A DNA stretch of 64,000 bases from NCBI GenBank assembly GCA_947623305.1, contig CANQGQ010000013.1:19250-83249 (forward strand), given 5' to 3'. The notes beneath the pieces were generated by a model, which was given only the letters and a program-made list of their open reading frames with translations, ran no database searches and was not told the origin of the DNA. Shown in pieces: positions 34,675 to 43,289 of the stretch. This DNA comes from an uncultured Alistipes sp. GTDB taxonomy: Bacteria; Bacteroidota; Bacteroidia; Bacteroidales; Rikenellaceae. A program made the translations under genes and the position numbers. How positions within the stretch are numbered: the first letter of the stretch is position 1; each line of letters opens with the position of its first letter.

Positions 34675-34698
34675 AAACAGGTAAGGCGCATATCGCTC

Positions 34699-35043
34699 AT
34701 GGCAACGCAAAAATCATCCGGCGGTAATCTTCTCGTATCGCTGTTGCTGTTCATCGCTACGGCTGGAATCGCCATCCTTCTGTTGCTCGTATCGGCAGTC
34801 GTATGGTTATCGGTCATCTTAGATTCGGTCGTTTGGTCGACGTTGATTCTCGGCGGTGTGTTTGCAGCTGTCGCCGCAGCGGTTTATTATCTGCTCGTGC
34901 GGAAATCGCTCGTGTCGGTTCGCCGACAGCTCGAAACGGTTTACGAGGTGGCCCGACTGGTGCAGAACGCATACGAATGGGTAGCGGATAAATTGCGTTG
35001 GATCGGGGCATTGTGGAACTTGTTCCGCGAAAGGCCGGAATAG
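34699..35043 (+). CDS. Small two-helix membrane protein
   Basis: 114 residues with two membrane helices (about 12-35 and 44-66) and an amphipathic C-terminal helix (SVRRQLETVYEVARLVQNAYEW). It resembles phage-holin-like/DUF-type partners of YtxH proteins, which are common in stress loci. No firm family is assigned. It ends at a strong terminator. Confidence 0.75.
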   Translation: MATQKSSGGNLLVSLLLFIATAGIAILLLLVSAVVWLSVILDSVVWSTLILGGVFAAVAAAVYYLLVRKSLVSVRRQLETVYEVARLVQNAYEWVADKLRWIGALWNLFRERPE

Positions 35044-35076
35044 GAATCGCAAAGGAGATTCCCTTGCCGGAGAAAA

Positions 35077-35123
35077 TTCGATCGTTTTCGAGAAATCCCG
35101 AAAACGATCGAATCTTTTTATTT
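35077..35123 (+). terminator. Terminator after YtxH pair
   Basis: TTCGATCGTTTTCG / CGAAAACGATCGAA stem followed by TCTTTTTATTT. Confidence 0.85.
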
Positions 35124-35144
35124 CGAAGAAAATTAAATGTTTCG

Positions 35145-35177
35145 TTTTGTAAAAATCGGAAATAATTTATAAATTCG
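35145..35177 (+). promoter_or_regulatory. Possible uxuA promoter with variant -7 box
   Basis: TTTTG at 35,145-35,149 and TAAATTCG at 35,170-35,177, spacing 20 bp. The same TAAATTCG box precedes mtaB. The leader to the uxuA ATG is about 95 bp. Confidence 0.4.
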
Positions 35178-35280
35178 CTTCAAATGCAAACAGATCGGGC
35201 GACTGCAAAGGGCGGTTTCGGGAAGATGCGGATTGTTTTCGGTGAGCGTTTTCGAATTGGAATAAAAATCATATACGATT

Positions 35281-36459
35281 ATGGAAAAAACCTGGAGATG
35301 GTTCGGAAAGAAGGATAAGATCACTTTGGAGATGTTGCGGCAGATCGGAGTGGAAGGAATCGTAACGGCATTGCATGAGATTCCCAACGGCGAGATTTGG
35401 AGCGAGGAGGCGATCCGCGACTTGCAGCGTTACATCGAAAGTTACGGTTTGCGATGGTCGGTCGTCGAATCGTTGCCGGTATCGGAGGCAATCAAGTATG
35501 CCGGCCCTGAACGCGACGAATTGATTGAAAAATACAAAATCAGTCTGGCGAATCTGGGTAAATGCGGCGTGAAGACCGTATGTTACAATTTTATGCCCGT
35601 GATTGATTGGATTCGTACGGATTTGGCCCATCCGTGGGCGGACGGTACGACGTCGTTGTATTTCGATCGGGTGCGTTTTGCTTACTTCGACGTGAAAATC
35701 CTCGCTCGCGAGGGCGCCGAGGCGGATTATTCGTCCGAAGTGTTGGCCAAGGTCGAAGAACTCGACCGGACGATTACCGAAGCCGAGAAGGATGAGTTGA
35801 TCGATTCGATCATCGTCAAGACGCAGGGCTTTGTCAACGGCAATATCCATGAGGGCGATTTCGATCCCGTAGGCATTTTCCGGCGTCTGTTGGCGCAATA
35901 TGCCGGAATCGACCGAGAGCAGTTGCGTGAGAACATGCGTTATTTCCTGGCTGCCGTCATGCCTGTCTGCGAGGAGTACGACGTGAATATGTGCGTCCAT
36001 CCCGACGACCCTCCGTTCCAGGTCTTGGGCTTGCCCCGTATCGTTACCTCGGCCGAGGACATCGAGTGGTTCCTCGGCGCGGTGGACAATCCGCATAACG
36101 GATTGACATTCTGTGCCGGTTCCTTGTCTGCCGGTGCGCACAACGATGTCGTCAAGATGGCCGAGCGGTTCGTAGGACGTACGCATTTCGTGCATTTGCG
36201 GAGCTGCGACATCCTGCCCAATGGCAACTTCATCGAGGCTTCGCACCTCGGAGGGCGTGCCAATCTGGTCGAATTGATCCGGATATTCGAACGCGAGAAG
36301 CCTGGTTTGCCCATGCGGGTCGACCACGGACGAACGATGTTAGGCGATGAAAAGCAGGGCTATAATGCCGGTTATTCATTCCACGGTCGGATGTTGGCTT
36401 TGGGCCAGGTCGATGGGATGATGGCGGTCGTTAGAAACGAACTTCAAAATCAGAGATAG
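35281..36459 (+). CDS. uxuA: Mannonate dehydratase
   Basis: 392 residues. UxuA removes water from D-mannonate to give 2-keto-3-deoxygluconate in hexuronate breakdown. The TIM-barrel fold shows TWRWFGKKDKITL, CYNFMPVIDWIRTDL, MCVHPDDPP with metal-binding His, LTFCAGSLSAG with Cys, FVHLRSC, and RVDHGRTM. Length is normal. It is followed 4 bp later by the SDR gene, which supplies mannonate. Confidence 0.95.
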   Translation: MEKTWRWFGKKDKITLEMLRQIGVEGIVTALHEIPNGEIWSEEAIRDLQRYIESYGLRWSVVESLPVSEAIKYAGPERDELIEKYKISLANLGKCGVKTVCYNFMPVIDWIRTDLAHPWADGTTSLYFDRVRFAYFDVKILAREGAEADYSSEVLAKVEELDRTITEAEKDELIDSIIVKTQGFVNGNIHEGDFDPVGIFRRLLAQYAGIDREQLRENMRYFLAAVMPVCEEYDVNMCVHPDDPPFQVLGLPRIVTSAEDIEWFLGAVDNPHNGLTFCAGSLSAGAHNDVVKMAERFVGRTHFVHLRSCDILPNGNFIEASHLGGRANLVELIRIFEREKPGLPMRVDHGRTMLGDEKQGYNAGYSFHGRMLALGQVDGMMAVVRNELQNQR

Positions 36460-36463
36460 AAGC

Positions 36464-37282
36464 ATGAACGAACAATTCAGTATTGCCGGCAAGGTAGCTG
36501 TGATTACCGGTGCCGGTGGAGTTTTGGGCGGCAACGTCGCAAAGAGTTTCGTGGAGCAGGGTGCACGGGTCGTGGCGCTCGATATTCGGCAGGAACCGTT
36601 GGATCGACGGGTCGAAGAGTTGCGGGCCATTGGCAACGGTGAGGTCCTGGGCCTGTTGTGCAACGTGCTCGATCTGGATTCCATCCGCAAGGTGGCGGAC
36701 GAGGTGGTCGCCAAGTGGGGACGCATCGACATCCTCATCAATATTGCGGGTGGCAACATGCCCGGTGCCACGTTGCGTCCAGACCAGCCGATTTTCGAGA
36801 TGAAGATCGAGGACTGGAACAAGGTTACGAATCTGAATATGAACGGTACGGTCTACCCTTCGATCATCATCGGCGAGGTGATGGCCAAGCAGAAGAAGGG
36901 GGCGATCGTCAATATTTCGTCGATGGCCGCTTTGCAGGCTTTGACGAATGTTCCGGGATATTCGGCTGCCAAGGCTGCCGTTACGAATTTCACGCAATGG
37001 CTCGCTACGGACATGGCGCTCAAATACGGCGACGGTATCCGCGTGAATGCGGTAGCTCCCGGGTTTTTCATCGGCGACCAGAATCGGGCCGTGTTGTTGA
37101 ATCCCGACGGGTCGTTGACCGAACGGAGCCATAAGGTTTTGGCTAATACGCCGATGCGGCGCTTCGGAGACATCACCGAGTTGAACGGCGCCATCCAGTT
37201 CTTGTGTTCCGATGCAGCTTCGTTTATCACGGGCGTCAACCTCCCGATCGACGGTGGCTTTTCCATCTTCAGCGGGGTGTGA
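36464..37282 (+). CDS. SDR-family D-mannonate oxidoreductase (fructuronate reductase)
   Basis: 272 residues with the classical SDR core: VITGAGGVLGG (cofactor), NIAGGNMPG, NISSMAAL (catalytic Ser), YSAAKAAV (catalytic Tyr and Lys) and CSDAASFITG. Directly after uxuA it most likely reduces fructuronate to mannonate, replacing the UxuB type. It is the last gene of the backbone before the island. Confidence 0.9.
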   Translation: MNEQFSIAGKVAVITGAGGVLGGNVAKSFVEQGARVVALDIRQEPLDRRVEELRAIGNGEVLGLLCNVLDLDSIRKVADEVVAKWGRIDILINIAGGNMPGATLRPDQPIFEMKIEDWNKVTNLNMNGTVYPSIIIGEVMAKQKKGAIVNISSMAALQALTNVPGYSAAKAAVTNFTQWLATDMALKYGDGIRVNAVAPGFFIGDQNRAVLLNPDGSLTERSHKVLANTPMRRFGDITELNGAIQFLCSDAASFITGVNLPIDGGFSIFSGV

Positions 37283-37306
37283 AATCGGAGATTTCCATGT
37301 TGTAAG

Positions 37307-37345
37307 CAGAGCCGACGGATTTACTTTTCCGTCGGCTCTGTTTTG
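37307..37345 (+). terminator. Terminator after uxuA-SDR operon
   Basis: CAGAGCCGACGGA / TCCGTCGGCTCTG stem followed by TTTTG. Confidence 0.85.
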
Positions 37346-37409
37346 TGCAATATGGGACAAATTGTGCGCAAAAAATCAACGATTGTGTATTCGTTTCGCA
37401 ACTCGTTGA

Positions 37410-37427
37410 TTTCAGAGCGGAAAACGG
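37410..37427. repeat. Direct repeat B, left copy (possible attachment site)
   Basis: TTTCAGAGCGGAAAACGG, identical to 62,363-62,380 in the same orientation. Its complement (CCGTTTTCCGCT) looks like the 3' end of a tRNA, a frequent integration target. From here to 38,178 no intact gene is present. Confidence 0.6.
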
Positions 37428-37430
37428 AAA

Positions 37431-37467
37431 CTGAACCTTTCGTTTCTTTTCGTTATGTATCAATATG
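37431..37467. repeat. Direct repeat C, left copy (possible attL)
   Basis: 37 bp beginning CTGAACCTT and ending CGTTATGTATCAATATG; the sequence 63,887-63,923, just past the integrase stop, matches at 31 of 37 positions in the same orientation. Confidence 0.55.
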
Positions 37468-37613
37468 TTCCGGCAATTTTCCTATTTTTAGGTCACTAAC
37501 CCGTAGTGTCCGTCTTGCACTACAATACATCTCTATGCTACAATACAAAATATTACTTATAATTTTAATATCAAAATATGGTTTGTAAGATTTGGAGAGT
37601 CGTAACAAATATT

Positions 37614-37636
37614 GGCGATTATAAATAAATTTACAC
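37614..37636. repeat. Solo MITE terminus
   Basis: GGCGATTATAAATAAATTT plus ACAC matches the GGCG-type end of the MITE family with few changes. No second end is seen nearby, so this is a truncated element. Confidence 0.55.
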
Positions 37637-37697
37637 TGCTATAACTATTTACAAAGATACGCATTTTAATTCGACCAGCCTCCAATCCCGTTCGGAA

Positions 37698-37775
37698 ATA
37701 AGGTGTAATAGTCAACACTTAGTCTGACAGTGGTTTTAGTATCGAGCCGGAAAACTGTCAGAAGTCTGTTGTGAA
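37698..37775. repeat. 78-bp inverted repeat D, left copy (IS end)
   Basis: Begins ATAAGGTGTAATAGTCAACA. Matches the reverse complement of 58,937-59,014 with five differences. It is followed by a perfect hairpin (GAAGTCTGTTGTGAA/TTCACAACAGACTTC, 37,761-37,792) and by a second hairpin (37,801-37,833) that would end the transposase transcript. Confidence 0.85.
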
Positions 37776-37823
37776 GTTTCACAACAGACTTCACACTCAC
37801 AACCGCACGAGCTTGATAAAAGC

Positions 37824-37997
37824 TCATGCGGTTTTATTATTTTCTGATTTTGCAGTTGATATTTTTCTTGCAACAGCGATCCCTTTAATAAAAGTCTGCA
37901 TGGGCGTTTTCCCGAAACAGTATTTTCCGGAATGAGTTCTTTGGGTGTTGTAAGCGTTCAGCCACGCATCAAGGATGCGCAAGCTGCGCTCGCCTTT
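37824..37997 (-). pseudogene. IS481/IS3-type transposase, C-terminal remnant
   Basis: The minus strand encodes about 57 residues to a TGA: LDAWLNAYNTQRTHSGKY followed by CFGKTPMQTF. This is the last part of a DDE integrase-core transposase of the IS481/IS3 group. The N-terminal catalytic part is missing; upstream sequence (38,000-38,178) is in another frame and not recognised. It lies beside inverted repeat D, so the repeat is the end of the same IS. Confidence 0.75.
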
Positions 37998-38178
37998 GGA
38001 CGTTGACCGCAGTTATTGTGATTTTTACCGCATACCGCATCTTCGACGAAACATTCCTCGGCATCTTCCCCGATTTTGTAGAGCGTTCAACGAGCTGCTC
38101 AAAGAACAGGCGCGTTTTCCGGAGCGCTGCCGGACTTCCGTCATATCCCTGTCGGATGTCCGGCAAAAGCCTGGAGTT

Positions 38179-39981
38179 TTAGTGTTCCCCGCGTACGATC
38201 ACATAATCGCCGGGTGCGAGCGACATTCCGTCGAGACCGTCGAGTACGCCTGCTTTCTGCCGCTTGCCGTTTGTGAGGCGGTAGAGCGTGTATTTACCCT
38301 CCTTCCAGGCCTTGAGCCGGATGCTCATGGTGTTCGGCGTGTCGTAGTCGAGTGCGCTGACTGTGCCCTTGGTACGGCTGTTCCACGGCTCTGAAAGCCA
38401 CCGGTGGTTGGGCTCCAGCGTGATGAACAGCTCGCCGTCCCGTTCGTCGATGAAATAGATGCCCGTCCCGGTGTAGGTCACCAGCGACGAACTGCCTGTG
38501 CCGGCGATGCTTTTAACCCCGTCGCTGACGTTCAGCGGGCACCATTGCGTCACGTCGCCCGAATGGTAGAACTTTTCCGGCGAGGAGAAGATGCTCACGT
38601 CGCGACTTTTCGAGATGGCGAAGTTGCTGCCCAGCTGCTCGTTGAGCAGCCGGTCGTACATCTGTCCCGCTGGGGTGGATTTGTATATCTCGCCGGCGAC
38701 GATGAAGCTGGCCGCTTTCTTCGGCGTGCAGGTGAGGCTTAAGAAATGCGACCCGCTGTGATAGGGGGCGTATTCCTGCATGGTGTATGTCCACATCGAA
38801 GCGCACTGTACGCCCAGTGCCCGGAAATACTGTGCCTGAATGGGGTAGAGGTATGCGCTCTGGTTGAAGAAAGTTTCGAATTCGTAAACTACCTTCGCCT
38901 TGCCGGCGTATTCAGGGAGCGTCATCCACCCGTAGCCGTTCACGTCATCGAAATACCGGTTGAACCAACCCGAATAATCCTGCGACGTGAGGTCTTTGGG
39001 GTTATTCCAATAGTCCTGCGGCACGAGATCCTGCCCGGGGTAGTTGCAGAAGGCCACGGCTTCGGCCTTCGAGGCGAGGGCGCCTCTGAAAATATCTAGG
39101 TTACCGTTGCGGTAACGGTGCCAGTTGTGGCTCCAGACAACGGGCTGCTTCGCTCCGGCTGCCCGTATGAGGTCGTGCATGCCGTCGATGTAGTCCTGGA
39201 TGAGTTTCTCCCGGAAGAGTGCGTACGAAACGTCGTTGTCCTGCCGTCCGTTGCCGGCCGCCCAGGCCTGGAAATCGGCATAGCAGGCTGGGTTGGTCTT
39301 TATGTCGGTATAGCTGAAGGCTTCGGGTTCGTTGATCAGCTCCCACAGGGCGATGTGTTTCTCTGCCGCATAAGTCGTCCCCGAATAGCTGTTTTTGCGC
39401 GCGAGCAGCTGGCGGATATAGTTTTTCGATTTCCGCACGACCTCCTTGTCATGCACCCATTCCTGGCGGGTGGCGGTCATGAATACCGAATTGGGTACGT
39501 AACCGTTGCCCATGTGGTTGATGAATGCAAGCGTGACGTAAATGCCCCGTTCGGCAGCCTTGGCGACCATGTAGTCCAATACGTCTAAGTAGGGCGTTTC
39601 GACCAGGTTGCCTTCGGCGTCGGTGAAGTCGGCCGGGGTCAGGTGGCAGCGGATGACCGAAACCTTGAGTTTGGCCACCTCTTCGAGGTTATTCTCGGCC
39701 ACGCGTTTGAGCGCTTCGGCCGTTTCCGGAATCCCACATCTTTTAAGCCGGTCGTTGTATTCCCAACTCAAACAGGGCTGGTAGTTGACGCCCCAGAGCG
39801 CTAATTCCTCGCCGTCAGGCGCATATAATTTTCCGTTCTGTACGAATACGTAATTCCCTGTCGCGGGCGGCGTCGGGGGCGTCGGCGGGTTGGGGTCGGG
39901 CGTTTCGTCCGTCCCGGAGTTGGAACAGCAGGCCAAGGTCATCAGCAGACCTATTGCAACGATAAAGCGCGTCTTGATCAT
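38179..39981 (-). CDS. Glycoside hydrolase lipoprotein, GH5-like (clan GH-A)
   Basis: 600 residues. Lipoprotein signal ends LMTLACC, then a Pro/Thr linker (to about 41). The TIM barrel runs to about residue 440: YAPDGEELALWGVNYQP, SVIRCHLTPADF, a catalytic acid/base E218 in ELINEPEAF, and a likely nucleophile E367 in VVYEFETF. A C-terminal beta domain follows (about 480-600). The NEP signature supports GH5 or a near relative; substrate is not readable. It is surface-located by its lipid anchor and lies after the fimbrillin pair on the same strand. Confidence 0.82.
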   Translation of the reverse strand: MIKTRFIVAIGLLMTLACCSNSGTDETPDPNPPTPPTPPATGNYVFVQNGKLYAPDGEELALWGVNYQPCLSWEYNDRLKRCGIPETAEALKRVAENNLEEVAKLKVSVIRCHLTPADFTDAEGNLVETPYLDVLDYMVAKAAERGIYVTLAFINHMGNGYVPNSVFMTATRQEWVHDKEVVRKSKNYIRQLLARKNSYSGTTYAAEKHIALWELINEPEAFSYTDIKTNPACYADFQAWAAGNGRQDNDVSYALFREKLIQDYIDGMHDLIRAAGAKQPVVWSHNWHRYRNGNLDIFRGALASKAEAVAFCNYPGQDLVPQDYWNNPKDLTSQDYSGWFNRYFDDVNGYGWMTLPEYAGKAKVVYEFETFFNQSAYLYPIQAQYFRALGVQCASMWTYTMQEYAPYHSGSHFLSLTCTPKKAASFIVAGEIYKSTPAGQMYDRLLNEQLGSNFAISKSRDVSIFSSPEKFYHSGDVTQWCPLNVSDGVKSIAGTGSSSLVTYTGTGIYFIDERDGELFITLEPNHRWLSEPWNSRTKGTVSALDYDTPNTMSIRLKAWKEGKYTLYRLTNGKRQKAGVLDGLDGMSLAPGDYVIVRGEH

Positions 39982-40022
39982 GAATTTGGTTTTATTCGGT
40001 TTTCAAAGATAATTCAAATGCG

Positions 40023-40057
40023 GCAGAACCCCGTCCTTTGGCCGGACGGGGTTCTGT
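40023..40057 (-). terminator. Hairpin after fimbrillin/GLUG gene
   Basis: CAGAACCCCGTCC / GGACGGGGTTCTG stem (40,024-40,036 and 40,044-40,056) right after the stop at 40,064. There is no long T-run on the minus strand, so termination may be partial. Confidence 0.55.
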
Positions 40058-40063
40058 GTCGTG

Positions 40064-42325
40064 TTATTTTTCCCAGGCGAGTTTGGGGTATCCGCCGCCC
40101 GAGCTGCCCAGCGTGCGCCAGTAGGCATCCGCGGCTTCGGCCGTGGTTCGCCATGCCTGGTGCGTCGAGGGCTGGGGCCATGCGGCGCCGAACTTCGCAT
40201 TGTCGGTCTGGCTGCCGCCCCCGCCGGCTGGGATGCCGTCTATGTCGCCGTTCCAGTAACAGTAGGAGATGCTGCCGGAGTTGTGTTCGCCGACGATAGC
40301 GCCGATAGCGCTGTCGCCCTTCACCTGTCCGATGTGGTAGCAGGCCGTGATGGTTCCCTTGTGGAATCCGCAGATGCCGCCTGCACCGGCCCAGCCCGAG
40401 GTCTGGCTCTCGATCAGTCCGTCGTTGTGGCAGGCGATGATCTCTGCATCGGTGCTCTGGCCTGCGATGCCGCCCGAGTTCCATTTGGCGCCTACCTTGC
40501 CTGCATTGTAGCACGAGCTGATCGTTGCCCCACGGTTGAGTTGCCCGCAGATGCCTCCGGCCTGCGACCCTTCGACGGTGACGGTGCCCGTGTTGTAGCA
40601 GCGCGTGATGAGCGTGGCATTGTACGTGAGTCCCGCGATTCCGCCGTTATTGTCGCCTGCACCCCACGGCAGGATTAGGTCGCCCGTGTTGTAGCAGTCG
40701 GCAATTTCACATCCGTCAGCCTGCCCCGTGATACCACCCGTTTTGCTGGGCTTGCCGCCGATGCCGCCTGCGTTGCCGCAGCCGCTGATCGTTCCCCTAG
40801 CGCAGTAGCCGACGATGCCGCCCGTGCCGTCCGACGGTACGGTGGCGTCGATGGTCAGCCTGCCCGTGTTCAGACATTCCGAGATGGTGCCGCTGTTGTT
40901 GTACCCGCAGATGCCGCCCAGCGTGTTGTTGCCGCCATCGGTCACCGAAGCGCGGTTGGTGCACCGCTCGATTGTTCCGGTGTTCTCTCCGCAGACCATG
41001 CCCGCATGCCACTGCCCCTTGAGTGCGCTGGCCGAGGCGATCGCCACGTTCCGGATGGTCCCCGCATTCGCGGCGAAGAGTCCGGCGTTGCCGTTTCCGA
41101 GCGACACCTTGAGGCGGCTGACGGCAAAGTTGCCGCCGTCGTAGATACCGTTCAGTTTCGAAATGGGCGTCCACTCGGCGTCAAGCAGGTCGATATTGCT
41201 CTGTTGGAGGTATTTGTTCCCGCGGCTGGCGTCGTCGAGGTCAATCATCTTCAGCTCGGCGATTGTGTTGACGGGGATAAAGCCGTTGTCGTCCGCATCG
41301 CGGAAAGCAACTTTCCCGTCGACGATTCGGAGGCTGATTTCGCTGCTCTCGTGGCGTCCGATTTCGTATTCCATGCCGTTGCAGACGATTCTGGCGATGG
41401 TGCCGACCGGAACCCCGGGCTGTTCCAGGGCTTCGCCCCTTGCGTCGAGCGTAATTTCCGTCGGGCTGTCCGATCCTGCCAAGTAAACCTTGACGGTGCG
41501 GTTTTCAAGCCCTTTGAGCCGGTAATGCGTAGGGGTCATGTCCTGAGCCGTTCCTCCAGCACCCTCGGCCCAACTGCCCACGCCGACGGTTCCCAGCGTC
41601 AGTTTGCTGCCGTTGAGCACCAGCGGTACCGTGTAACGGTAATCGGCAAGGAACACTCCGTCGGTGGGGGATGCTGCGGCGCTCACCTCCGTGGTGCTGA
41701 TGGCCCCGTTGACCGTAACCGAAACTGTAAACCGTGGTGTCGACGGTTCGATGATTGCCTGCCATTTGTTGCCGTTTACGACATGGTAAGCCTTTATTCC
41801 GTCCACCGTGAGCGTTGTGGCCGCAATCGTGCCCATCTCGAATTCCACCATGGTTTTCAGGTGCCTCATCGGGACGTTGTCCATCTCCCGCAGCGGTACT
41901 TGGGCAGGGTTGTCCCATCCCAGCTGGTCGGCGTCGACGAGTCCCTGCGCCGTGCCGTCCTGTATGGCTGCGCCCTCCTTTTTGAGGGTGATTCCTATGG
42001 GCTGGCGCTTGTTGTCGGGGAATACCACCGCGTCCCCGTCCGGCACCCATTTTCCGCCATCGTATTTATATATGGCCTGCATGCGGTCGCTGCCGCTGCC
42101 GAGCGTCACCGACATCGTGTGTCCCGCGCGGGTCGATGCCGCGCCCATCGTGGGGTCGTCGTTGCCGGCCTCGGCGCGTGAAACCTCGGCCATTCGGATG
42201 CGGATGGAGATGCTTTCCACCGTCGTTGGCTCCGGCCGGCCGTTCTTTGCGGTGTCGTCGTCGGAGCATCCTGTCGCTGCCGTGCCCAGTGCGAGCATGG
42301 CGAGATAGAAGATATGTCGTTTCAT
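40064..42325 (-). CDS. Fimbrillin-family lipoprotein with GLUG repeats
   Basis: 753 residues from MKRHIFYLAMLALG. Lipobox ATGC, followed by acidic residues. The first about 300 residues are fimbrillin-like (Mfa-like), starting with SISIRIRMAEVSRAE. From about 390 to 740 the protein has repeated GLUG-type units (NAGTIRNVAIASAS, NTGTIERC, NSGTISECLN, CYNTGTVTVEGSQAGGI). GLUG repeats form beta-helices in adhesins. A structural or carbohydrate-contact role is likely. The neighbour upstream is a second fimbrillin-type lipoprotein. Confidence 0.8.
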   Translation of the reverse strand: MKRHIFYLAMLALGTAATGCSDDDTAKNGRPEPTTVESISIRIRMAEVSRAEAGNDDPTMGAASTRAGHTMSVTLGSGSDRMQAIYKYDGGKWVPDGDAVVFPDNKRQPIGITLKKEGAAIQDGTAQGLVDADQLGWDNPAQVPLREMDNVPMRHLKTMVEFEMGTIAATTLTVDGIKAYHVVNGNKWQAIIEPSTPRFTVSVTVNGAISTTEVSAAASPTDGVFLADYRYTVPLVLNGSKLTLGTVGVGSWAEGAGGTAQDMTPTHYRLKGLENRTVKVYLAGSDSPTEITLDARGEALEQPGVPVGTIARIVCNGMEYEIGRHESSEISLRIVDGKVAFRDADDNGFIPVNTIAELKMIDLDDASRGNKYLQQSNIDLLDAEWTPISKLNGIYDGGNFAVSRLKVSLGNGNAGLFAANAGTIRNVAIASASALKGQWHAGMVCGENTGTIERCTNRASVTDGGNNTLGGICGYNNSGTISECLNTGRLTIDATVPSDGTGGIVGYCARGTISGCGNAGGIGGKPSKTGGITGQADGCEIADCYNTGDLILPWGAGDNNGGIAGLTYNATLITRCYNTGTVTVEGSQAGGICGQLNRGATISSCYNAGKVGAKWNSGGIAGQSTDAEIIACHNDGLIESQTSGWAGAGGICGFHKGTITACYHIGQVKGDSAIGAIVGEHNSGSISYCYWNGDIDGIPAGGGGSQTDNAKFGAAWPQPSTHQAWRTTAEAADAYWRTLGSSGGGYPKLAWEK

Positions 42326-42343
42326 GATATGCACTTTAATAGA

Positions 42344-43066
42344 TTAGAAGTTGATTTCGATCGTGTGGTTTTGCCCGGCTGTCAGGGCCGGCATCGTCTT
42401 GATGACGAAGTTCCGGGGATGCTCCTGTCCGCCGATTGTGACGGTGCCGATGGTTTCGGGGATGATTTCCGTATTTCCAGGCAGCATAATCAACTCTCCG
42501 TTGCCTGTCTGCGGGTCGCAATAAGCGTCGTATCCTGCCACGGAGAGCGACGTGATTTTGCTGCCCGACATCGTGCCGACGAGCGTGAATGTGAGTTTTG
42601 ACCGTTCGTGTCCCAGCGTCAGGGGAATGGCCTGCGCAGGGGCGACATCTTTCAGCTCGGCTGAAAGCCAGTCCGCGGCGAGGAATGCCTCCTTCGTCTG
42701 CTGGTCTTTGGCCAAGGTTCCGCCCTGGGCCTGCCGCACCGCTTCTGCCGGCCAGCTTACCCTGATGGTGGACAGGGCGCTTCCGTCCACGGGGAAGTAG
42801 AGCACATCGTCTTGCGTGGCTCCGGCCAGCGTATTGTCCGCATAGGCGTAGGTCGCCGTCCGTGCATTAACGGTTACCGAGGCTTCGCCCAGCTCCGGAA
42901 TCCCGAAATAGTCGTCTGCCGCATAGTGCGTCGCGGCCCGGCTTCCGGTGCCGATTCCCGCGATGCGGAACCGGACGGGTGTGCCCGTATCGATCGTTTC
43001 CTGTTCCGAGCAGGAGGTTCCGGCAAGGAGTGCAGCAACGGCACAAAAGAATAAGAGTCGTTTCAT
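42344..43066 (-). CDS. Fimbrillin-family lipoprotein
   Basis: 240 residues. Signal peptide with lipobox AGTSC at residue 19 and SEQETID behind it. The remainder reads TPVRFRIAGIGTGSRAATHY, FPVDGSALSTIRVSWPAE and PLTLGHERSKLTFTLVG, the fimbrillin-A/Mfa-like signature in which the lipidated precursor is cleaved after Arg (here after GSRAA). It is promoter-proximal and followed 18 bp later by the larger fimbrillin/GLUG gene. Confidence 0.82.
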   Translation of the reverse strand: MKRLLFFCAVAALLAGTSCSEQETIDTGTPVRFRIAGIGTGSRAATHYAADDYFGIPELGEASVTVNARTATYAYADNTLAGATQDDVLYFPVDGSALSTIRVSWPAEAVRQAQGGTLAKDQQTKEAFLAADWLSAELKDVAPAQAIPLTLGHERSKLTFTLVGTMSGSKITSLSVAGYDAYCDPQTGNGELIMLPGNTEIIPETIGTVTIGGQEHPRNFVIKTMPALTAGQNHTIEINF

Positions 43067-43109
43067 GGTTTATCGGGTTTAGGTTGTCTTCTCCGGTTGT
43101 GCGGTGTAA

Positions 43110-43117
43110 CAAAAATA
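43110..43117 (-). promoter_or_regulatory. -7 element upstream of fimbrillin operon
   Basis: The minus strand reads TATTTTTG about 44 bp before the ATG. The -33 box is not clear. Confidence 0.4.
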
Positions 43118-43236
43118 GTCCGCTCCGGCGACTTAAATTATCCCGGAATTATCAAATACTATTACGTTTCCACCATTTACCCTTCCTGCACGGTCGCAAA
43201 GGCCTGCCGTCTTTGTTCCGGGCAGACAAGGAATAC

Positions 43237-43265
43237 GAAAAAACGGCCGGATAGGTGTCCGGCCG
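43237..43265 (-). terminator. Terminator after hybrid regulator gene
   Basis: On the minus strand CGGCCGGA / TCCGGCCG stem followed by TTTTTTCG, just past the stop at 43,290. Confidence 0.8.
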
Positions 43266-43289
43266 CTTCTCCGTCCGTTCGGGGCTGCT

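Noticed and set aside
37975..38394. Plus frame of 139 codons and minus frame of 65 codons near 38.0 kb
   Set aside because: Neither resembles a known protein; both overlap the transposase remnant or the glycoside hydrolase end. The minus one may be another gene scrap but cannot be supported.
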